Notes under the pieces: generated by a model
The model's input: only the letters and a program-made list of their open reading frames with translations
What the model was told of the DNA's origin: nothing
Databases searched by the model: none
In this document: positions 41,149 to 50,513 of the stretch, one piece after another
How the letters are laid out: each line of letters begins with the position of its first letter
Position numbering within the stretch: the first letter of the stretch is position 1
Program-made: the position numbers and the translations under genes
NCBI RefSeq assembly: GCF_000015265.1
Contig: NC_008699.1
Span: 1,178,001-1,242,000 of the forward strand
Length of the DNA stretch: 64,000 nucleotides
Source of the DNA: Nocardioides sp. JS614
Lineage (GTDB): Bacteria > Actinomycetota > Actinomycetes > Propionibacteriales > Nocardioidaceae
Direction: 5' to 3'

Positions 41149-44109
41149 ATGAGTCGCATCGGGATCAAGAGCGGCCTGGCCGTCACAGCCGTGACGGGAC
41201 TGGCCTTGGCTGGACTGCCGCTGCTCGCGTCTCCGGCGTCGGCCAACCCTTTGTCGAACGGCATCGATCCCGACGCCGTGACGTTCTACAGCCAGTACGC
41301 GACCGGTGTCTCGGCCGAGAACGACGGCTCGAACTCCACGATCTCCCTCGTGGTCGGCGGCGGCTCGAACGTCAACTCGGTCCAGTTCCGGGCCACGCTG
41401 ACTCCCGGCGGCACACCCATCAACATCGGAAGCCCGGTCGCCCGGAACGCCGACGGCGTGTTCGCCTTCGACTGGACCCCGAGCTTCCCGGCCGGGACCA
41501 CGGCGGTGGAGTTCTCCGCGATCCCCAACACCGGCGTCGTCAACACCGTGACCAGCGGGGCCAAGATGGTGCTGAGCGACGGGATCGCGAACACCGTCGA
41601 GCTGAGCAGCGAGGGCAGTCTCGGAGTCTTCCAGAGCCCCTACGCCGCGGACTCCGGTGGCGACTATGTCGGTGTCTCCGGCACCACCTCTGACGCCGGC
41701 AACGTCGAGCTGAGCACGCGCAGCGCCAACCCATCGACGCCCGCAGGCACGGCCACCGCGTCGTCGACCGTCACTGCTCCGGCTACCGATGGCGCGTTCT
41801 CGGGTGTGCTGAACATCGACGGCTACACCTACTCCGGGGGTGCCGAGCCGAACCAGATCGCGCTCGGGGCGGCCACCCAGGGGGCGGGCGCCACCGATGA
41901 CGTGGAGGCGTCGACGCTCTACGTGCAACACATCTCCACCGTGTCGACGACGGCCTCGCGCACCAACGTGCCGACCGGCGAGACGGCCGACGTCACCGTG
42001 ACCGTGAAGGACCAGAGCGGCAAGCCGGTCGCGAACGCCCTGGTGGACTTCAACACGCCGGACGGCAGTGATCCCGACAGCCTGCCCGACGATTCGTCCA
42101 CTGCCGCGGAACGCACCGACGCTCGCGGCGTGGTCACCTTCGAGAGCCTCGGGGCCGGCAGCTACACGTTCTACGCCAACACCACCTCCGAGGTGGACAC
42201 CCAGAGTGCCGGCGATGTCGCGTCCGCGCCGGTGACGATCACCGAGTACACGCCGACGAACACCGCGCTGGTGGCCTCGACCGTGGACGGCTACCGCGAC
42301 TTCGATCTCGATGAGGTGAGCGGCGCGGAGAACGGGGACGACTTCGTCGCCACCTTGAAGGACCAGCACGGTGAGCCGATCGCCGGCGAGCCGATCGAGT
42401 ACAACTGGCACTTCGTGCCCGGTGGCGGTGGGACGCCGACCGACGGTGGGTTCACCAGCGCCGGCACCACCGATGCGAAGGGTCAGGTCGCCGTGCCCTT
42501 CCCGACCTGGGGAACCGCCGGCACCTACACGCTGAGCGTGCGGCGCCCGAACGTCAACGGGTCGGGGCTGCTCAACGGCACCCCTGTGACGGTCGACGTC
42601 GCGGAGTCCGAGGTCACGTTCGCCGATGGCGACGCCGTGGGCGCCCCGGTCAACGGATCGGTCACGATCGAGGGGACCCTCGCGCTGGTGGACGGATCCG
42701 GGCCATTGGGCGGGCGTACGGTCACCGTGAGCTACAACCCCGGGGTCGGTGGAGACGCCTCGTTCTCGACCGACCAGCCTGCCGGGACCAAGCGCGACAG
42801 CGCCGTCCAGGCGACCGCGGTCACCGCGGCGGACGGCTCGTTCGCGGTCTCGCTCACGGACCCCTCGCCGCCGCCGAACGTGCCGACGACGGACGAGAGC
42901 GGCACCCTCACGGCAGTGGCTGACGGCCTGAACACCGGCGACACCACCCCCGGCCCCGCCGACGCGACCGACAGCATCTCGGTCACCTTCCGCGAGACCC
43001 CCACGGTGAGCGGGATCGACATCGGGACACAGGTGCTCGCCCCGAGCGGAACGGGGATCACCGCCGCTGGCCCGGGTGTGCCCATCGACCTCGACATCAC
43101 GGTGCGTGGTGCGGACGGGGACGACAACCCGAGCAACGACCCGAAGCTCGGCGACGTCCCGGTCCAGGTGAGCGTCGACAAGGGGTTCCTGAGCCCCAAC
43201 GCCGAGTCCACCGACGACCTCACCCTCGCGTCCGGCCACGACAGCCAGGGCGACCTGTGGGGGTACTTCCAGAACGACGGCGCCGACGAGACCGTGACGA
43301 CCGCGGACTCGGGCAGCGCGCTCGGCACCACGGGGCTGGTCGCCGCCATCGAGAAGGACGCCGGCTTCGACGACGACGGTCTCACCCAGCTGACGGTGAC
43401 CGTGAAGGCGGGCGACGTCACGCAGAAGAAGACGATCACCTACGACGTCAGGGCGCTGCTGAACGCCGGGGACTCCTCGTTCGAGCGGGCCCAGGGCGAG
43501 CCGACGGGTCCGGTGCCCACCGGACAGCGAGTGGACTTCCAGCTCTACGTCCACGACCAGTTCGGCAACCTGGCCGGCGACGAGGACGCGCGGGTGACCG
43601 ACGACTCCCCGATCGCCGACTTCGACACCGACGAGGCCCAGGACAAGACGCTGTCCGACTTCGTCAACTCCGGTCCCGGGGTGACTGCGTTCTCCGACGC
43701 ACCGACCACGCAGATGCTCAAGGCGACGATGACGCCCGGTGAGGTGCTCGTCGACGCGGCTGGCAACGCCGCCGCCAACAGCAAGATTGTGGCCGTGGAG
43801 TCCGACCCGATCATCTGGGTCAAGCCGCCGGCCCCGATCGTGGCCAGGCTCTCCGGCCTCAGCAACGGTGGGCGCGCGGACCGGCTGACGGTCAACGCGC
43901 CCGCCGCCGCGGCGGGAGCGAAGGTCAAGCTCTACAAGGTCAAGCGCGGTAAGCGGACCCTCATCGCGACCGGTGAGCTCAACGCCAACGGCAAGGTGAC
44001 CTTCCGGGTCAGGGACCGCAACGGCGAGCGCTTCACGAAGTACGTCGCCCGCGTGATGGCGACGGACACGACAAAGGGCGACACGACGAACAAGCGGAGG
44101 ATCCGTTGA
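41149..44109 (+). CDS. Large secreted Ig-like surface protein, paralog A (986 aa)
   Basis: Signal peptide SGLAVTAVTGLALAGLPLLASPASA. The remainder is acidic, Thr/Ser/Asp/Gly-rich beta sequence with several Ig-like/bacterial-Ig type modules (for example TADVTVTVKDQSGKPVANALV and DDFVATLKDQHGEPIAGEPI) and a conserved GDLWGYFQNDG...AAIEKDAGFDDDG block. The last 80 residues switch to a basic domain (KVKLYKVKRGKRTLIA, ending KRRIR). No LPXTG, no membrane anchor, no SLH domain recognised. ATG 41149 follows AGGAGG. It is aligned end to end with paralog B (46034-49153). Probably a cell-surface layer or envelope protein; function inferred only from architecture. Confidence 0.82.
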   Translation: MSRIGIKSGLAVTAVTGLALAGLPLLASPASANPLSNGIDPDAVTFYSQYATGVSAENDGSNSTISLVVGGGSNVNSVQFRATLTPGGTPINIGSPVARNADGVFAFDWTPSFPAGTTAVEFSAIPNTGVVNTVTSGAKMVLSDGIANTVELSSEGSLGVFQSPYAADSGGDYVGVSGTTSDAGNVELSTRSANPSTPAGTATASSTVTAPATDGAFSGVLNIDGYTYSGGAEPNQIALGAATQGAGATDDVEASTLYVQHISTVSTTASRTNVPTGETADVTVTVKDQSGKPVANALVDFNTPDGSDPDSLPDDSSTAAERTDARGVVTFESLGAGSYTFYANTTSEVDTQSAGDVASAPVTITEYTPTNTALVASTVDGYRDFDLDEVSGAENGDDFVATLKDQHGEPIAGEPIEYNWHFVPGGGGTPTDGGFTSAGTTDAKGQVAVPFPTWGTAGTYTLSVRRPNVNGSGLLNGTPVTVDVAESEVTFADGDAVGAPVNGSVTIEGTLALVDGSGPLGGRTVTVSYNPGVGGDASFSTDQPAGTKRDSAVQATAVTAADGSFAVSLTDPSPPPNVPTTDESGTLTAVADGLNTGDTTPGPADATDSISVTFRETPTVSGIDIGTQVLAPSGTGITAAGPGVPIDLDITVRGADGDDNPSNDPKLGDVPVQVSVDKGFLSPNAESTDDLTLASGHDSQGDLWGYFQNDGADETVTTADSGSALGTTGLVAAIEKDAGFDDDGLTQLTVTVKAGDVTQKKTITYDVRALLNAGDSSFERAQGEPTGPVPTGQRVDFQLYVHDQFGNLAGDEDARVTDDSPIADFDTDEAQDKTLSDFVNSGPGVTAFSDAPTTQMLKATMTPGEVLVDAAGNAAANSKIVAVESDPIIWVKPPAPIVARLSGLSNGGRADRLTVNAPAAAAGAKVKLYKVKRGKRTLIATGELNANGKVTFRVRDRNGERFTKYVARVMATDTTKGDTTNKRRIR

Positions 44110-44126
44110 TCGTCTAGCACCACCCC

Positions 44127-44171
44127 GACGGCACGGGTTCGCGGTGAGCGCCACCGTGGGCCCGTGCCGTC
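44127..44171. terminator. Hairpin between paralog A and the convergent XRE/HEAT gene
   Basis: Perfect 11-nt arms (GACGGCACGGG and its complement) enclose a nested CGGTG..CACCG stem, 18 bp after the paralog A stop and 26 bp from the stop of the opposing gene. Well placed as a bidirectional terminator; no U-tract. Confidence 0.65.
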
Positions 44172-44196
44172 CTCGTCCTCGGGCTCGGGCCGCGGT

Positions 44197-45807
44197 TCAG
44201 CCCTGGAGGACGTCCCGGTCATGGATGGCGGGTCCCTGGCTCAGCCACCACTTCGCGCCGCGCTGGGTCTCTGCGTCCTCGGACTCGGCGAGACGCGCCA
44301 GCTCGGGCGCCCCGGCCATCCCGAGCGCAAAGAGCGTCGCGTGCCGCTCGAGACTGCGCGCGGACTCGTACCCGCCCGCGATCGTCGCGCTCTGCTCGGG
44401 TGTGAGTTCTCCGCCGAGGCCGGCGTTGACGAGCGCGCGGGCCCGTACGGTCGGGCGCTCCTCGACGATCGCTCGGTGCACGACGCCGTCACGCTGGCTG
44501 CTGTTGCCGACCCGCATCAACACGGTCCACGCACGTGCAGCGAGGAGGTCGTTGGCGTCGGCGGCGAGCCGCAGGCAGTGGCGCGCGGTGGCGGGTGCGT
44601 ACGGCGAGGCGGCGAGCAACAGTGCCGCGTGGTGGCGGCGCCGCTTGTGTGAGTGCAGCAGCGCCTCACGGAGCAGGCGGCGCAGCATCAGGTCGGGCTC
44701 CTGGGCCTGGTGGGACGGCGTGTCGGCCTGGATCGCGGGTGCGAGCTCCGCCACGAGCGAGGCGGCCCGGGCAGCCGGGACCAGCTCGTCGTCGATCCGG
44801 GCCTGCGTCACCAGTCCGTACGCCCGCCGGGTGCGTAGCCCGCCCGCGACTCGTGCCCACGACTGCTCCGGCAGCCGTACGGCGAGGTCGAACGCGTCCA
44901 GCCGGCCGTCGAGGGACTCGCCGCGGCGCAGCGCGCCGAGAACGTGCGACTCCAGGCGCGGGAGCGCCGCTTCGTCGAAGTGCCCCCGCGCGAGCTTCAC
45001 CGCGGCCACCGACGAGGCCGCCCGGCGCAGGTACTTGTTCTCGCTGTCGGCCGACAGCATTCGCAGCGTCAGCGCTGCAGCCGCCGGGTCCGGCACCTCG
45101 CCGAGGAGGTTGAGGATGGGGGCAACGACCTGAGTGTCAGGATCGGTGACGAACCTGCCAACCGCAAGGATCAGGTGCCGCTGCGCGTTGGGGTGGCGGA
45201 TGAAGGCGGCTGCGGCCTCGTAGCGGCGTACATAGGCAGTGCCGACCGCCGATCCCAGCTCCGTCACGAGCCGGTGGCAGAGCCTGGTCCAGTCGTCCTC
45301 GCGGAGGAACACCCGCTCGAACCGGTTGAAGTGGTCGGTGAGATGGAGCCAGTCAGCGCCGGTCGCGCGGCCGGTCTCGGCGAGCTCGAGCAGCCGGTCC
45401 AGGTCGGGGTCGGACATCTCGGTGTCGCCCAGGAGGCTCTCCCGCGGGCTCGGGCCGGTGCCGAAGCTGCGGCGCAGGCCGCTGGCGACCGACACCAAGG
45501 AGCCCTCAGTCAGGCCGAGCACCGACTCGTACGTCGCGGCCACCCGGCTGGGTAGCGGCTGCAGCCCGGACTCCCAGCGCGAGACCCGGGAGGCGTCGAC
45601 CAGGATGTCGCGGTCGCGCAGCGCGGCGATGAAGCCGTCACGGCGAGCGAGATCGGGATCGGGCCCGAGCACCCGGGCAACGGTCACCAGCCAGGCGATC
45701 CGCTGGTCGCAGCCGACCAGGCCGGAACTGAGCGCGTGCGGATCCTCCGGGAGCCGCTGCGGCCGGCCGCGCCGGCGCCCGGACGGTGGCGAGCTCTCCA
45801 CTGACAT
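44197..45807 (-). CDS. XRE-type helix-turn-helix protein with HEAT-like repeats
   Basis: 536 aa from ATG 45807. The N-terminus has an AT-hook-like RRRGRPQRL, then at about 55-100 an XRE helix-turn-helix region (ALRDRDILVDASRVSRWESGLQPLP, with SRVSRWESG as recognition helix and turn). The remaining 400 residues are helical with HEAT/ARM-like pairs (NAQRHLILAVGRFVTDPDTQVV; RRAASSVAAVKLARGHFDEA). No membrane segment. Probably a DNA-binding regulator with a scaffold domain. It lies between the two surface-protein paralogs, convergent with A and divergent from B; control of these genes is inference. A start at 46011 is open but would run through the B promoter region. Confidence 0.72.
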   Translation of the reverse strand: MSVESSPPSGRRRGRPQRLPEDPHALSSGLVGCDQRIAWLVTVARVLGPDPDLARRDGFIAALRDRDILVDASRVSRWESGLQPLPSRVAATYESVLGLTEGSLVSVASGLRRSFGTGPSPRESLLGDTEMSDPDLDRLLELAETGRATGADWLHLTDHFNRFERVFLREDDWTRLCHRLVTELGSAVGTAYVRRYEAAAAFIRHPNAQRHLILAVGRFVTDPDTQVVAPILNLLGEVPDPAAAALTLRMLSADSENKYLRRAASSVAAVKLARGHFDEAALPRLESHVLGALRRGESLDGRLDAFDLAVRLPEQSWARVAGGLRTRRAYGLVTQARIDDELVPAARAASLVAELAPAIQADTPSHQAQEPDLMLRRLLREALLHSHKRRRHHAALLLAASPYAPATARHCLRLAADANDLLAARAWTVLMRVGNSSQRDGVVHRAIVEERPTVRARALVNAGLGGELTPEQSATIAGGYESARSLERHATLFALGMAGAPELARLAESEDAETQRGAKWWLSQGPAIHDRDVLQG

Positions 45808-46033
45808 GATCCCCCGATCGTCGGGTGTCGTGCCTGCACGTCCCTTCCACCCAGGAACATTTATTGCAGGTTTCCGACACGCCTGCAACAACAACACCGC
45901 GATCCGCGCGACCTCCCTAATGTCCTCCTTGGCACTCGGGATCCGTATGCGAGTGCTGCACACGGGGCTCTCGGGCCTCATGTAAAGGGGCGGGGGAACT
46001 TCCCGGTCCATTCACTCCGGAAGGAAACACAGC

Positions 46034-49000
46034 ATGAACAGCAGCGGCATCAAGCGGGGATTGGCAGTTTCTGCCGTCTCCGCTATGGCGGTGGCGGGTC
46101 TTCCGTTCCTCGCCTCCACGGCCTCGGCAACCACGGTCGCGTCGACTCTTGGCGCGAGCGCCGTTGAGCTCTACGCCCCGCAGAACGCGGCGGCCGTCTC
46201 TACAAAGAACGACGGCCAGAACACCACCGTCTCGCTCCTCGCTGGTGGCGGCAGCAGCGTTAGCTCGATCCTCTTCCAGTACCAGTCCACCACGAGCGCA
46301 GGCACCTGGGTGGACGTGCCGGGTGGCCTCGTCTCTCGTGACGCCGACGGCGTCTTCAAGTTCGACTGGTCAAACCCGCCGTCCGACCTTGTCGCCGTTC
46401 AGGCCGTTTCGAACCTGAACACCACCGACGGTGAGGTCGTCGCACTGGCGCCGAACACCGCCACCACTCACACCGTCGAGCTGAGCAGCGAGGGTGCGCT
46501 CGGCGTCTTCGTCTCGCCGTACGCCGCGGCCGACGACTTCGACGGCACGGTCGGTAATGACAACGTGATCGGTCAGTACATCGGCGTGCACGGTACGACT
46601 TCCGGGGCTACCACCCCCGTCACGGTCTCGCAGGTCAGCCACGAGGGCCAGACCACCACCGACTCCGTGAACGCCACCTCGGCTGACGCGGACGGCACCG
46701 GCGCGGGCACCACTGGCGCGTTCGGCGCGATCATGGACATCGCCGGTTACGTGGCATCTTCGGGCAGCGACGCCAACCAGCTCGTCCTGAACGCGGCGAC
46801 CACGGTCGGCGCGCAGACCAACACCGACGACGCTGAGGGTTCCACGCTCTACACGCAGACCATCACCACCGTCACCGCCACCCCGGAGTCGCAGAACGCG
46901 ACCGCCGCCGGTGGTCAGGTCACGATCAAGGTGACGGACCAGAACGGCAAGCCCGTCGCTAACGCGCAGGTTGGCCGGTTCCTTCCGGACGGCCCGGACG
47001 TTGACACGACCCCGGACGAGCCGGGCACGGTGCTCGGCTACACGGACGCCAATGGTGAGCTGAAGGTCACCCAGACCTTCAACGGCACCGCGACGTACTA
47101 CGCCAACACGACAGATGCCGACGTCTACAACCAGGGTACGGACCCCGCGGACACCGCATCGGTGTCGATCTACACGCCCAGGGTGGCGCAGGTTGTCATC
47201 AAGGCTCGGGGCGACCGCACCTCGTTCGACCTTGACGAGTTTGTCGACGGTGACGAGTTCACCATTCAGACGCTTGACCAGAACGGCAACGCCTACAACG
47301 AGGACGGCAACGCGGCGGACGGTGACGCCACCGAGGTCGAGTACCGCTGGATCATCGACCCGACCGCTGCTGGCGCTCCGACCCTCACCCAGGACTGGCA
47401 GACGGACGCGACTGACGGTGGCAGCACGTTCACCGTGCCGGCACTCGTCGACGGCGACCTGGCGGGCGAGTTCAAGAACCCGGATGGCACGGCCGCCGCG
47501 GCTGGCGACCTGCCCGCGGGCTCCTACACGCTTGAGGCTCGTCGGCCCAACGTCGGCCTCGCCGGCGGTCTCGTGAACGCCACCCCGGCGACGTACTCGG
47601 TGGGCGAGTCGGAGATCACCTTCACCGGTGGTGCCGACGAGAACGCGACTGTCAACGGCAGCTTCACCGCCACCGGCAAGCTCGCCCTGACGGGCACCAA
47701 CGGCGCAGGACTGGCTGGCCGGTCGGTTCCGCTCGAGCTCACCGCCGGTGTCGGCGGTGCCGGTGACACCCGGTTCGCGCCGCAGTCCGAGCAGCCGGCT
47801 GGCGTGACGGTCATCGACAGCGACAGCGCCACGGCAATCACCGGCGCGGACGGATCCTTCTCTGTCAAGCTGACGGACCCGGCGGTTCCCGCCAACGTCA
47901 CGCCCACGCCGGAGAACGACGTCCTCACCGCGGGTCCGGCGACCGAGGGTGCGGCCGACGGGTCGTCTCTGAAGGGCACCAACGGCGCGGATGACACTGT
48001 CACCCCGACCGCTGACGCGACCGGCGCGCAGAACATCCACTGGCAGAAGGCGCCTGAGGTTTCCTCGATCAGCATCACGATGAACACGCTCGACCCGTAC
48101 AACGCGGCGTCGAACTCCGACACGACCACGCCCGCTCCCGGTGTGCCGGTCGACCTGGACATCGTGGTGAAGGGCAAGGACGGCGACACCGACCCGAGCA
48201 ACGATCCCGCGCTGCAGGACTTCCCCCTCAACGTCAAGGTCAGCAACGGGTTCCTGAGCCCGAACGCCGAGACGGCGAACGACGCTGTTCTGGCCGACGG
48301 CCACGACAACGAGGGCGACCTCTGGGGCTTCTTCAAGAACGACGGCACGTCCGTGGACACCTCGACTGGGGACGCGAAGGTCGCCGGCGCAGTCGTGGCG
48401 ATCGAGAAGGACTCCGGTTTCGACGACGACGGCATGGTCACCCTGACCGTGACGGTCACCGCCGGTGGAGTCACCGAGACCCAGGACATCACCTTCGACG
48501 ACCGCTACATGATCAACCAGGGCGAGTCGAGCCTCGAGCGTGCGGCCGGCGAGCCTGCCGGTGACGTCACCGTGGGTGAGAACCTGGACTTCAACCTCTA
48601 CACCCACGACCAGTTCGGCAACCTCGCTGGCGACCAGCAGGCTCGGATCTCGGACGACTCGACGGTGGCGGACTTCGCTACCGATGAGGACTTCGACTTC
48701 ACCCTGTCGGACTTCACGACGTCCGGCCCGGGCGTGACCGCCTTCTCGGACGCTCCGACGACCCAGACGCTCATCGCGTCTATGTCCCCGGGTGCGGTTG
48801 TCGTTGGGCCGACCAGCGCCAACCCGGTGACGCAGAACCGGAACGTCACGGTGTCCTCCGCCCCGATCACCTGGGTCGCTGGCCCGCAGCCCAAGGTCGA
48901 CCCGCAGCTCGTGGTTCGTGGCCGCGGCGGCAAGGTTGACCGGGTCAAGGCCAACGCGATCAGTGACGCCGCTGGTGCCCGCGCAACCGTGTGGGTCCAC

Positions 49001-49153
49001 GGCAAGCGCGTCGGCAAGGGTGTCCTGAACTCGGACGGCAACATCACGTTCCGCGTCAAGGACAAGAACGGCAACAAGAAGACGCGCTACGTTGTCAAGA
49101 TCGGTGCGACCACGCTGACCTTCGCCGACCAGGCGAGCAAGCGCATCCGCTGA
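46034..49153 (+). CDS. Large secreted Ig-like surface protein, paralog B (1039 aa)
   Basis: Signal peptide KRGLAVSAVSAMAVAGLPFLASTASA. The architecture is the same as paralog A: N-terminal beta region ending in HTVELSSEGALGVFVSPYAA, Ig-like modules (GGQVTIKVTDQNGKPVANAQV), the GDLWGFFKNDG...AIEKDSGFDDDG block, and a basic C-terminal domain ending KRIR. Very acidic overall. Codons are noticeably richer in GTT, GGT and GCT than in neighbouring genes, a pattern expected for very high expression (or different origin). GGAAGGAAACACAGC precedes the ATG. A strong hairpin follows. A candidate abundant surface or S-layer-type protein; this is inference. Confidence 0.83.
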   Translation: MNSSGIKRGLAVSAVSAMAVAGLPFLASTASATTVASTLGASAVELYAPQNAAAVSTKNDGQNTTVSLLAGGGSSVSSILFQYQSTTSAGTWVDVPGGLVSRDADGVFKFDWSNPPSDLVAVQAVSNLNTTDGEVVALAPNTATTHTVELSSEGALGVFVSPYAAADDFDGTVGNDNVIGQYIGVHGTTSGATTPVTVSQVSHEGQTTTDSVNATSADADGTGAGTTGAFGAIMDIAGYVASSGSDANQLVLNAATTVGAQTNTDDAEGSTLYTQTITTVTATPESQNATAAGGQVTIKVTDQNGKPVANAQVGRFLPDGPDVDTTPDEPGTVLGYTDANGELKVTQTFNGTATYYANTTDADVYNQGTDPADTASVSIYTPRVAQVVIKARGDRTSFDLDEFVDGDEFTIQTLDQNGNAYNEDGNAADGDATEVEYRWIIDPTAAGAPTLTQDWQTDATDGGSTFTVPALVDGDLAGEFKNPDGTAAAAGDLPAGSYTLEARRPNVGLAGGLVNATPATYSVGESEITFTGGADENATVNGSFTATGKLALTGTNGAGLAGRSVPLELTAGVGGAGDTRFAPQSEQPAGVTVIDSDSATAITGADGSFSVKLTDPAVPANVTPTPENDVLTAGPATEGAADGSSLKGTNGADDTVTPTADATGAQNIHWQKAPEVSSISITMNTLDPYNAASNSDTTTPAPGVPVDLDIVVKGKDGDTDPSNDPALQDFPLNVKVSNGFLSPNAETANDAVLADGHDNEGDLWGFFKNDGTSVDTSTGDAKVAGAVVAIEKDSGFDDDGMVTLTVTVTAGGVTETQDITFDDRYMINQGESSLERAAGEPAGDVTVGENLDFNLYTHDQFGNLAGDQQARISDDSTVADFATDEDFDFTLSDFTTSGPGVTAFSDAPTTQTLIASMSPGAVVVGPTSANPVTQNRNVTVSSAPITWVAGPQPKVDPQLVVRGRGGKVDRVKANAISDAAGARATVWVHGKRVGKGVLNSDGNITFRVKDKNGNKKTRYVVKIGATTLTFADQASKRIR

Positions 49154-49175
49154 TCCGGTAGTTCGTCAACGGGCG

Positions 49176-49209
49176 GGCTCCGGGACAGAAGAGTGACTGT
49201 CCCGGAGCC
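49176..49209 (+). terminator. Terminator-like hairpin after paralog B
   Basis: Perfect 12-nt arms (GGCTCCGGGACA and its complement) with a 10-nt loop, 22 bp after the stop codon. No U-tract. Confidence 0.7.
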
Positions 49210-49276
49210 AGCTCTCCCGGGGGCCCTGCTCCCGCAACCCCCGTACAACTGAAGCAACAAGTCGGGACACACAGAC

Positions 49277-49327
49277 GCGGTCCGGGCCATTCTCTGTTTG
49301 CCGCTGCGCGAGAATGGTCCGGACCGC
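49277..49327. repeat. Long imperfect inverted repeat in the gap after paralog B
   Basis: 18-nt arms (49277-49294 and 49310-49327) match at 17 positions around a 15-nt loop. No gene is adjacent; it may be an RNA hairpin, a protein site or a remnant of a small palindromic element. The 397-bp gap 49154-49550 otherwise holds two other hairpins and a REP-like element, and no convincing gene. Confidence 0.55.
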
Positions 49328-49368
49328 CTGTCTCACCCTAGGGCATACGGTCTCTTACGCCCGGCAAC

Positions 49369-49395
49369 CAAGCGCCACCGAATCGGTGGCGCTTG
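49369..49395. terminator. Terminator-like hairpin
   Basis: Perfect 12-nt arms (CAAGCGCCACCG and its complement) around AAT. It could end leftward transcripts from the beta-propeller gene or read-through from paralog B. No U-tract. Confidence 0.45.
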
Positions 49396-49488
49396 TCGCA
49401 TGTCTGGACAGACTTTGGGAGCGGTTCGAGCCTCCTCGAGGCCGCTCGCCCGGGACCGCCGTGGTCGGCGCCCTGCCTTCACTATCGG

Positions 49489-49562
49489 GGTCTCGACAAG
49501 CTCGACCGACGGCGGTGGTTTCGAGGCTCCTCGCTGGCGCTGGTTGCACCTCAACCACCGGG
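49489..49562. repeat. REP-like palindromic element overlapping the end of the beta-propeller gene
   Basis: Contains GGTCTCGACAAGCTCGACC and GGTGGTTTCGAGGCTCCTCG followed by TGCACCTCAACCACCGG. From memory such modules are frequent in high-GC actinobacterial genomes. A shorter relative lies at 53111-53140. It supplies the stop codon and last few codons of the 49551-50483 gene, suggesting insertion at the 3' end. Confidence 0.55.
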
Positions 49563-50483
49563 GCAGAGCGGGTTCCGCAGCGCGAGGATCCAGCGGCGCC
49601 GGGGGTGCTCGGTGACGGTCCAGAGGTGGCGGCCATCTGCTGAGGCGGCGAGATCCTCGGGGCCCATCGGGACCGCCCACCGGCGCTCTCGGTACGCGCC
49701 GGGGCGTCCGGTCCAGAGCGAGCCCGGGGTCCAGGGGCCGTGGGAGGCCGTGAACACGTAGGAGTCACCGGTGCGCACCACGCCCTGGGCGCGCAGCACG
49801 CCACCACCGGGCGCGTCGACGACCTCGATCGGGCCGCCGTCCGTGGCGAGGTGGACGAGGCGGCGGGTCTGGCGGCGGTCGCCGTACTCACCGACCACGA
49901 GCTCGCCGGGACGGTCGGGGACCGTCGAGACGAACGAGAACCGCAGCGGCTCCCCGGTCGCACCGGTGACCGCGAGCCGGTGCCGCACCGGCAGCACGTA
50001 CCCGGCCTCGGTGCGCAGCACGTCGCCGGTGTCGGCGACCCAGAGTCCGGCCTTCGTGGCGGCGACGTGCAGCGTGGTGCCGCTCCACGCGAGCCCGCCG
50101 GCGTGCACGCGCAGCGGTGCATAGCCCTCGGCGGTGGGCCGGACCAGCGTCACGTGCCGGTAGCGGCGTGCCTCGAGATCGAGCACGCTGAGCCGGGACC
50201 CGCCGCCCGTGGCATACCAGGTGACGCCGAGGATGCGCGGCTCCGGTCCGGGGGAGACGCCCTGCGGCCACCAGGCCGGGTCCCGCCGGTCGACGGCGTC
50301 CCAGGTCCAGGCGCGGTGCCGCGACCGGCACGGCGCGACGGTACGCCGCAGCCGCCGGTCCAGGTCGCCCAGCACGGCGGCCAGGCCGACCCGCCCGCCG
50401 TACCTCTCGGCCAGCGCGTCGACGCCGGCGGCGAGGTCGTCGGTGCGGATGAGCAGCATCTCGGCCACGGTATCGTGCGACAT
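49551..50483 (-). CDS. Beta-propeller-like protein of unknown function
   Basis: About 310 aa, no signal peptide. An N-terminal helical segment (AGVDALAERYGGRVGLAAVLG) is followed by repeating beta units of propeller type (RILGVTWYATGGGSRLSVLD; LRVHAGGLAWSGTTLHVAAT; ASADGRHLWTVTEHP). No enzyme motif recognised. The start could be ATG 50483 or 50459. It is divergent from the toxin-antitoxin pair. Its stop codon and last codons lie within a REP-like repeat, so the original C-terminus may have been altered. Confidence 0.7.
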   Translation of the reverse strand: MSHDTVAEMLLIRTDDLAAGVDALAERYGGRVGLAAVLGDLDRRLRRTVAPCRSRHRAWTWDAVDRRDPAWWPQGVSPGPEPRILGVTWYATGGGSRLSVLDLEARRYRHVTLVRPTAEGYAPLRVHAGGLAWSGTTLHVAATKAGLWVADTGDVLRTEAGYVLPVRHRLAVTGATGEPLRFSFVSTVPDRPGELVVGEYGDRRQTRRLVHLATDGGPIEVVDAPGGGVLRAQGVVRTGDSYVFTASHGPWTPGSLWTGRPGAYRERRWAVPMGPEDLAASADGRHLWTVTEHPRRRWILALRNPLCPGG

Positions 50484-50513
50484 TTGACAGACGCGGTGTC
50501 TTACGCACGGTGT

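Noticed and set aside
40963..44154. 1063-codon open frame on the minus strand
   Set aside because: Antisense to paralog A, which has a signal peptide, ribosome site and paralog. The minus frame shows no family features.
46370..49000. 876-codon open frame on the minus strand
   Set aside because: Antisense to paralog B, same reasoning.
49298..49643. Short plus-strand frames in the gap after paralog B
   Set aside because: They run through hairpins and a REP-like element, lack ribosome sites and overlap the beta-propeller gene.
50484..50489. Consensus TTGACA as -35 for the toxin-antitoxin operon
   Set aside because: Spacing to TACATT is 24 nt, too long; the leaderless -10 alone is kept.
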